Assembly (NCBI GenBank): GCA_963383645.1
Contig: OY726578.1
Span: 25,012,523 to 25,076,522 of the forward strand
Source: Muscardinus avellanarius
Taxonomy: Eukaryota; Chordata; Mammalia; Rodentia; Gliridae
DNA: 64,000 nucleotides
Direction: 5' to 3'
This document shows, piece after piece, positions 57,219 to 64,000 of the stretch. The translations under genes were made by a program, and so were the position numbers. The notes under the pieces were generated by a model that was given only the letters and a program-made list of their open reading frames with translations, had not been told where the DNA came from and did no database searches. How positions within the stretch are numbered: the first letter of the stretch is position 1; each line of letters starts with the position of its first letter.

Positions 57219-57960
57219 ATGAAAAGCCACTCCAGGTGCCCGGAAGAGACCCTCTCACGGCGAGGGTCCCTCGCATTTGATTCGGACTCGGCGCCCCGGG
57301 CTTTGACCCTCGGTCACGCCTCACAATTGTGCTGCCTCTCGGCCAGTTGGTCAGGGGCCTGGATCCTAACTCTCCTCGTCCTCCCCATAGCCTTGATCCC
57401 CAACAACCAAGCTCTCCCTGTCCCCTTGCTCCCTCCCTCCCTCGCTCCCTGTCCCCCTCCAGCTGGGCGTCCCCACTGTTGCTGGCAAAGGCCTCACGCC
57501 CCCCTGCCACCGGCGAAGTGGGGTCTCCACGGCGACCACATGTGCTCAACCACTTATCTAAAGCCTTGACAGGCTCCTAGATGACCTGGCCCAATCAGTC
57601 ACAGCCCTCCCAAAGCAAACTGACGCCCTGGCAGGACGTACCCAAACAAGAGGAGGATTAGGTCTCCTCACTCTGAAAAGGGAGGCCTCTGCTTACTCCT
57701 ACAGGGGAGCTGTTTCAGTGTCAGCCACTCTGAGACAGTTCACGGTGCCATTCAGAGGTTAAGGGGGAGAGCAGCCAAACTACAGAGGAATCAACTGGTG
57801 CCTGGAAACACTGGCCAAAGCTCTGAGCTGGGCCCTACACGGCCCCCGTCATGGCCCCCGTCCTCGTATTACTGACCACCCCTTGCATTTTAAATCTACC
57901 ATTTGGCCACACAGAGGCTCAGCTCCATCATCCAGGCTGCCACCGGAACACGTGTACACT
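57219..57960 (+). pseudogene. Degenerate endogenous-retrovirus env remnant (transmembrane-subunit part)
   Basis: Read across several frames, the plus strand keeps the landmarks of a gammaretrovirus-type Env transmembrane subunit in order. They are a hydrophobic stretch near 57360–57400, a heptad-like region (DDLAQSVTAL, about 57570–57600), and a motif near 57648–57675 where the conserved form is a QNRRGLDLL-type sequence (here TRGGLGLLTL). A degraded membrane-anchor and tail segment lies near 57850–57960. Stops and frame changes break it repeatedly, for example a TAG just before the DDLAQ region. The disulfide-loop cysteines after the LL motif are not evident. It is non-functional. Class is inferred from motif order; gag and pol were not recognised. 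Confidence 0.65.
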
Positions 57961-58079
57961 GTTGTCCTTCTCAGACAGTACAGAGGCCAAAGGCCGCCAG
58001 CCCCGTTGGGTCTGATGTCCCTGCCCTGCAGCAAGCAATTGCAGGAGAAATGGAACGCCCCCACCTGCCAAACCCTGGC

Positions 58080-58460
58080 CCCCAGCACTTTTCTATTAAG
58101 AGAAGCGCTGTAAAGTGTTAGCTGGCTGACAACAAAGTCAACCTGTTTGTGGAGGCCTTTCACTTACTGGAAAAGTCTACCTCGCTCACTGGGCAGGACC
58201 TCCTATTTCACCTCTGGAAAAGTCCCCGAACTGAAATCCCCCACGTCTCGCTCGGCAGGGACTGCAAGGGACTGCTAGGTAACTCCCTTCCTGCCCCAGG
58301 GACTTACTATTTTCCCACCTTAGGAGCTGCCTGCCAGAATTTGAATGTCCCTCCTGCTTAACCTAGGTAACCCCATCCTTTCCTGGGGTCGCCCCCCACA
58401 GGTTGTATCCCAATAAAGCCCGTTCTGCCTGATGGCCACGCTCGAGTCCCTTCCCTGCCG
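58080..58460 (+). mobile_element. Probable 3' LTR (partial) of the same retroviral remnant
   Basis: Sequence directly 3' of the env remnant contains AATAAA at 58412–58417, followed closely by 'gcccgttctgcctgatgg', the arrangement of an LTR U3/R boundary. Clear TG...CA ends were not established, so the limits are approximate. Confidence 0.5.
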
Positions 58461-59109
58461 CTGGCCTTCCCCTTTCACCAAGGACACCTTTGACATGGAG
58501 GCTTCCATTCCAACTGGAGGTGTAAGCAGAGTGTACACCCCATACACTCTGCTGTCTACGTCACGGGAACTTCCGCAGGATCCCCGCTCTTGTGAGATAT
58601 GCAGAGAAAGGGGCGCCAGCAGGGTAGACCTAGTGGCCAAACACACCAATCCCAGCCACAGAACCCACAGAGACCCGACGCGACTAATTCCTTTTGGAAA
58701 TAATCTCAGTATGGCACAACAAGCCGATATCCAGGACACAGGATCCAGAGAAGGCTCCTTACTAAAAGGCCCTTGTGTAAATGTGGGAGAAACATCCACA
58801 GCAACAGACGTGCAAATCTCAGCACTAACTAAGCAGCATGAAAAAGCAGGCAGCGGGACGTCTCCTGGACCTCATCACTACTGGCAAGCATTGCCAGAGA
58901 CAGCGAGGAGGATGAAAAGCCAGAGAATTTTCAGAAAGCTCAGCGAAATCCACGAGAGTACAAATAAACAGGTGAATGCTGTAAAGAAATATGCAGAGCA
59001 TGAAAGAGCACGTCTCTGAGGAAATATTTTGAGAGAGAAACAAATAAAAGCCTTGGATATGAACAACTCAGTGTGTTAGAGAAAATTTTCAGGTGAGACC
59101 GTCAACCAC

Positions 59110-59440
59110 AAGCCAGGTGTGGTGGCGCACGCCTGTCATTCCAGTACCCGGGAGCCTGAGACATAAGAATCATAGGTAGGCTCAGGGCCAGCCCCAGCAA
59201 CTTAGACCCTTAGGAACAGCCTCAGTTACTTAGTGAGGCCCTCTGCCACTCAGTGAGACCCTGTTTCAAAATAAGGAATAAAAAATTGGGCTGGGGGTAG
59301 AATGCCCATGAATTCCAGCCCCAGTAACCCCCCAAAATGAATGAATGAATGAATAAATAAATAAATAAAATGAGGCTGGGGGTGTATCTCGAAGGTAGAA
59401 TGCCCTAAGGTTCCATCCCAGTACCCCCCCACACACAAAG
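59110..59440 (+). mobile_element. SINE pair, plus orientation
   Basis: A B1-dID copy (about 59112–59330) with an (AATG)n/(AAAT)n tail is followed by an extra ID-like tail (about 59371–59435). Confidence 0.82.
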
Positions 59441-59604
59441 AAATATCAAAGTTAATTACAATGTAGTTCAAATGGACTTAGCAGACATCTAATATTCCTT
59501 GCAAAAGCTGAGAATACACATTTTTTTTTTCATCAGCAGAAGGAACTATTTCCGTGACAGTTTATACATTAGGCTTGAAACCCATTAATTTTTTTTTTTT
59601 TTTT

Positions 59605-59690
59605 TTTTTTGCGGTACTGGGGATGGAAACCAGGGGGCATTCTACCTCCTAGCTACACCCCCAGCCCTGTTTTTATTCTCTATTAAAAAA
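59605..59690 (-). mobile_element. ID-head SINE fragment, minus orientation
   Basis: A long T-run followed by 'gcggtactggggatggaaac' and 'cctagctacacccccagccc', without a B1 half. Confidence 0.7.
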
Positions 59691-59699
59691 CAAGCTTGG

Positions 59700-62600
59700 C
59701 CTTAAACCAAGCATTAAATGTTTTAAAAATAATTTCTTAATCTCTTTTATATTATCAGGTCACAAGGAAGTGAAACTAGAAATTGCCAGCAGGTCCCGTC
59801 GGAAGAGTCTTAGCTGTGTGAGAGTGTGAAAGACTGCCCCTTGGCCTAATCCTTGACGGAAGGATTCCACCTGCACCGCGGGCAGGAGCTGAGTGGCGTT
59901 GAAAGGCCCCTTTCCTTGGAGCCTCACACAGGCCACGCTGTGCCCAGCAGTGGTCTTCTTTTTCCTGGACGCAGGCTAATGGCTGCTAGCGGAGCGTCCC
60001 ACACAATTCTCCCAGGGGGGTCCTGATAGTATGGATTCCGTGCTTCCCGTCATCACAGGACAGCAGAGCCCCCAGCAGTCCGGTTCCTCTGTGTGTCCTA
60101 CATCTCTGCTCACCGGTTGGTACCCAAATCTGCAAATTGCAAATGTTCCCCTCAAAGCAACTGGCCAACGCCCAACAGCTCAAAAGAGCTCAACAGGGAG
60201 AAGGAAGAGACAACCAAGGCCTCGGTCTGTACTGAAGAGGACGCGACCCCTGAGCTCGCACGAGGCCACAGCGCCATACTTCCTGGTCGAGAAGAGGGCG
60301 GGAACGGGGTCTCCCTTTGTCTCAGGATACAGAGCTCAGGGCAAGACTTGGGGTCCCATCCAAATGGGGCTCACGCGTGGGAGGAGGGGATGTCCTCTCA
60401 GGCCCGCTCGAGTGGGTCCTGACCCGGAGGAGGGTCTGGTGCTGGCTCAGCAGAGCTGGGCCCAGCAGGCCCTGGGCAGATGGTGCAGGGGTCCTAAAGT
60501 CGTGATTCCCCCTAACCCTGCCAGGGTTAGCGGCGGGCACAGAGGTGCCCCTCGAGGCAGCTCCGCTGACAGTGGTGATGGAGCCCTGGTTGCAACTGGG
60601 GGTTCCCGCCCGGGCGGGCCTTTGGGGGTTGCTCCACCAGTAGGGGCGCTAGAGGCTCTAGCGGGGTCTCCCTCAGTGCTGGGTGCCCTGGCTCCCACAG
60701 AGGGGCTCTGGCTGGGGGCCCCAAGGGTGGTCAGGCCCAGCTGCCCTTAGACTGGCGTCTGGTGCCTGGGGAGCGGTGCCTGCGGCTGGCAGGAGACAGA
60801 GGGGGAGGCTGCGAGCGCTGCGGTCCGGGACCTCACCCATCAGGCGCTCCAAGGCCGCCTTCTTCTCCAGGTCTACATTGTCGGGGTAACTCGGAAACCC
60901 AGCTCCAGAGGCGGGGTGGGGGGGCACCAGCACAGGCCCTGGCTCGGCAGGCAGTAGCAGCAGCCTGCGCTTTGGCGGCCTGGGGTGGGCACGCCATTGC
61001 TGGAAGTTGGGAGTGTCTCCTTCTGGGGCCGGGCCTTCTGGGGGAGCCTCCGGGGCCTCAGGAGAGCCGGGGAGCCCTTCTCTTCTGTTGGCAGGTGAGG
61101 GGCAGTGCGGAGCGGGAAACTTGGCTGGAGAGGTAGGAGCTGTGATGGGCTCCTACGCTGGCAGGAGGGCGCCCAGGAGGCCTGCGCTTCCCAGCTCTTT
61201 CCAGAGCTCTCAGGTTGTATCTCCCTGTCAGGGGCCCAGGCCTGGGCATGTAGGAAGACAGGCCAGCATGCACCTTCCGGGGCCCAAAGGCAGAGAGTGC
61301 AGCCCAGCACCTCGGGCCCCTCCCCAGAGGGCCCTGCTGCCCACCTGCCAGGTCTCCCACTCAGCAGCCCTTTCCCGCTCCCTCCCAGGCCGCCAAGCAC
61401 AGTCTTCCCTGGGCAGGGCCTGGGCACAGGGCATTGCAGGGTTCACCCACATGGCATCTTGATCCCGGCCAACCAGGGAGCCAGTCTGCTCAGCGTGCCG
61501 CCTGAGCTGCGGGGTACTGGAGACCGAGTCTGTAGGCATCCTTTATTTACTCCCAGAAACCAGCCCACAGGTTCCCAATAGAAAGCTTCTCAGCTCCACC
61601 TGCCTAGGTCTGCAATGGAAGAGGCGCGTTGTATAGGTTTAGGTGAAGAGGAGAAAGGGCAGTCTTTCACAGTCTAAAAGCCCTAAAATTGGAAAATCCA
61701 CAGAGGTTAAATGTGATGTTTCATCAATTCCGTTTCTTGCTATCCCTTATGAAGAATTAAAGGCGTGCACCGCCATGCCTGGCTTAGACATAGTTACCTT
61801 TAATTCTTTTTATATTTACAATAGTTGTTACAGTCTCTGTCTAGTGAATCTAATATACGGACTTCTGTGCCTTCTGCTTTTCCCCCTGTATCAGCCTGTG
61901 TTTGGAGGCCCCAAGGATACCCCAGGTCCAGTGAGTCTCCAGAGGGACTGACTGGCCGCAGTGCCCACAGGCTCATTCCACATGCCGTAGTGCAGGGAAA
62001 GCACACTAAGCAGGGTCCACAAGGGAAAAGGTGCACGGGCAGAGTCCAAAGGAAACTCGGTGCAGGTCCAGGCTGAAGGCCAGGAGGAACCAGGCCAGAC
62101 CAGAAGGGGGTCTGGTTTATTGCAGCCTCTGAAGCAGATGACAGATGCCAAGAGCGGCGCCACACGGAAAGACTGGAGAAAGTATTATTTACAGGGGAGG
62201 GTCTGCAAGCCACACAGAGGATCCGAGGTTTGTGAATCTTTAGCACGGCCAAAACGGGGGTGCTGGCTTCCCAGGGTCCCGACAGAAGGCGGTGAACCTC
62301 GGTGCGCCAGAGCGGGAGGAAGCGGCTTCTCGGGTCCAGGCGGGAAGGACCTGGGTTCTCGCGCTGGGAATGGCAGGAATGATCGTTAGCACAGCACGAA
62401 GAGTACGGGGAAGCAAATCTCCACGGGCAGCTGCCCCGGAGACGTGCAGCGCACAGGGTTTGTCTCAACCCAAATCCTGCCCCGTGGGCTCCTCCAGCAA
62501 TGAGTTGGGGCACTCTCTTAGAGGGACTGGGCATTTGGGCCATTTTCATAAACATCTCTAAGTTCCATTATGCCAGAAGGACACAGTCAGGTGAAAAGAG

Positions 62601-64000
62601 AAACCAGCGTCTGTTTAACTCCCAACCAGCTCAGAACCCAGAAGGTTCCAAACCAACTGCCCAGCTGACAGTTGCATAAATAATCAGCTGGGCCTTAACT
62701 GACCACGCCCGGTGCTGAGCAGATGAGACTGGTGAACCGGGGAGCAGGGCTGCTGGGCTGCTGCCTGAAGGGTCATGAAAAGCTCCAGCCCCCGTGTCTG
62801 TGATGACAGACCTGACCCAATGACTGGGCGGCCGGGACGGAGGGCTGGCTGAGAGCGGGCAGCGGCGTCTTCCTGCTCAGGACCCTCCTCGCCAGCCCCA
62901 GTCCCCGCCGTGCCAGCCGCGGTCAGTGCCGGGCGTCCACTGCAGGCTCCCTTGCAGCGCCTCGGTGGGCACCGAGGGAGGAGTTCAAAGCTGACCCCTG
63001 GCGCTTGGCCAGATGCCCATTTCGATGCTGCAGAGCCTCTGCTGGGCACGGCCAGTGTGTGTCCTGGACCCGGGCCCTTTGCCCAGTGTGTTCTGAGTTG
63101 AACATCTTCTGATCTCTCGTCTCCCCTTGAGCCACGGTCCTGGGAAGCACATTAAAACCAGAGCTGGCTGCACGTGCTGGTGGCAGAAGGCCCTGGAAGT
63201 ATCAGTCTCTTCCAGGTCCCACTTCTCTTGTTCCCAGCTGCCTGGGAGCCAGCTGAATCAAAGTCCTAGGAAGAGGGTCCTCTGGGTGTGGTGCGAACAT
63301 AAAGTGCCCGGGGGCTGACCATGGGCATGGCCCCCCTGAGAGGAGGCAGGACAGTGGCCGGGAGCCTGGGGCTGGGCCGGGGCCTGGGCGCGGGTCCCAC
63401 TTAGAAGCTGTTGCGGGAGCCTGGGTAAAGACTTTACCCCTCGTCCTTGGTTCTCTGTTCTGTGACGTGGAAATGCTCACCGGGCCTGCTTATTAGTCTG
63501 AAAGCCTAACATAAGCAAATACCGATAAAACCTGAAAGAAAAAGACTGGTGCAGTGTTCAGTATTGAACGCGTGGAGGGGTAGCGGTCGCAGGGCGCTGG
63601 TTGCCTCTAGCGAGGAAACTCGGACAGCGAGGAGCCCTGGAGGATGGGAGGAGGTGGCTCTCCAGCCCTCCTGGGAGCAGCTTACAGTGCGTGGCGACTG
63701 TCTGCTAGCGCGTCTGTGCTAGAGCCACACGGACGACGGACGGACGGGGTGGGCCCGGGACAGGAGATGGAGTTGGTTCCTGGGGACAGAGAGCCCTGAA
63801 GCCGAGTCCCTAGCTCCTGCTCTGGACTCCTGAACCAAGGGCTTCCCTTACTCTTTTTCCCAATATTCTCACTGCAAGGTCCCTGCAGGGAGGGAGGCGC
63901 TCGAGGGCAGCAGTGGCCGTCCTCCTGCCTCCGCGCTGTGTCCCTGATCAGCAGCTGTGCGTTCTCCTGAAAGGCGCCCTGAAGGACCAGGGGTCCCTCC
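59700..64000. other. Unassigned terminal region
   Basis: About 4.3 kb, mostly GC-rich and almost free of SINEs. A minus-strand open stretch (60933–60840) reads SYPDNVDLEKKAALERLMG and ends at a plausible donor (GGTGAG at about 60839). It could be an exon but I do not recognise it. Nothing else has support as a gene. Confidence 0.4.

Noticed and set aside
58432..59019. 195-codon plus-strand open frame
   Set aside because: It starts within the LTR-like R region, crosses unrelated sequence, resembles no family I know and shows no splice or promoter support.

Overview
The window is nuclear DNA of a placental mammal. It has multi-exon genes with GT–AG introns, two CpG islands, poly(A) signals and very many SINEs. 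The SINEs are dimers of a 7SL-derived B1-like half and a tRNA/ID-like half (the B1-dID type), known from the squirrel, dormouse and mountain-beaver clade of rodents. The tight VPREB1–IGLL1 pair is also the arrangement known from mouse. I infer a squirrel-related (sciuromorph) rodent; the species is not resolved. Gene identities and exon joins rest on reading frames, splice sites and remembered human orthologues, not on a database search.

Layout. (1) 1–16.9 kb: PPM1F (PP2C-family phosphatase POPX2), minus strand, seven coding exons plus a non-coding first exon in a CpG island at about 16.1–16.86 kb. (2) 18.4–38.2 kb: TOP3B (DNA/RNA topoisomerase III-beta), minus strand, 17 coding exons joining into 860 residues, with its presumed promoter in a CpG island at about 37.78–38.17 kb. 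Its last intron carries a roughly 2.95-kb minisatellite. (3) 40.0–45.7 kb: the two surrogate light chain genes VPREB1 (two exons) and IGLL1/lambda-5 (three exons), both plus strand, only about 2.4 kb apart. (4) 45.7–64 kb: no intact gene recognised. It holds a processed NME4 pseudogene, a duplicated block rich in ATGGCGG motifs, a degenerate endogenous-retrovirus env/LTR remnant and dense SINEs.

How the genes relate. VPREB1 and IGLL1 products pair non-covalently into the surrogate light chain, which joins immunoglobulin mu heavy chain in the pre-B-cell receptor. PPM1F and TOP3B are housekeeping neighbours conserved beside this locus in mouse and human.

Points most worth a second look are the higher-order minisatellite in TOP3B, the arginine-rich VPREB1 tail with an acidic frame one base away, the NAGNAG acceptor in IGLL1, and two SINE subfamilies whose order is dated by a nested insertion with an exact target-site duplication.
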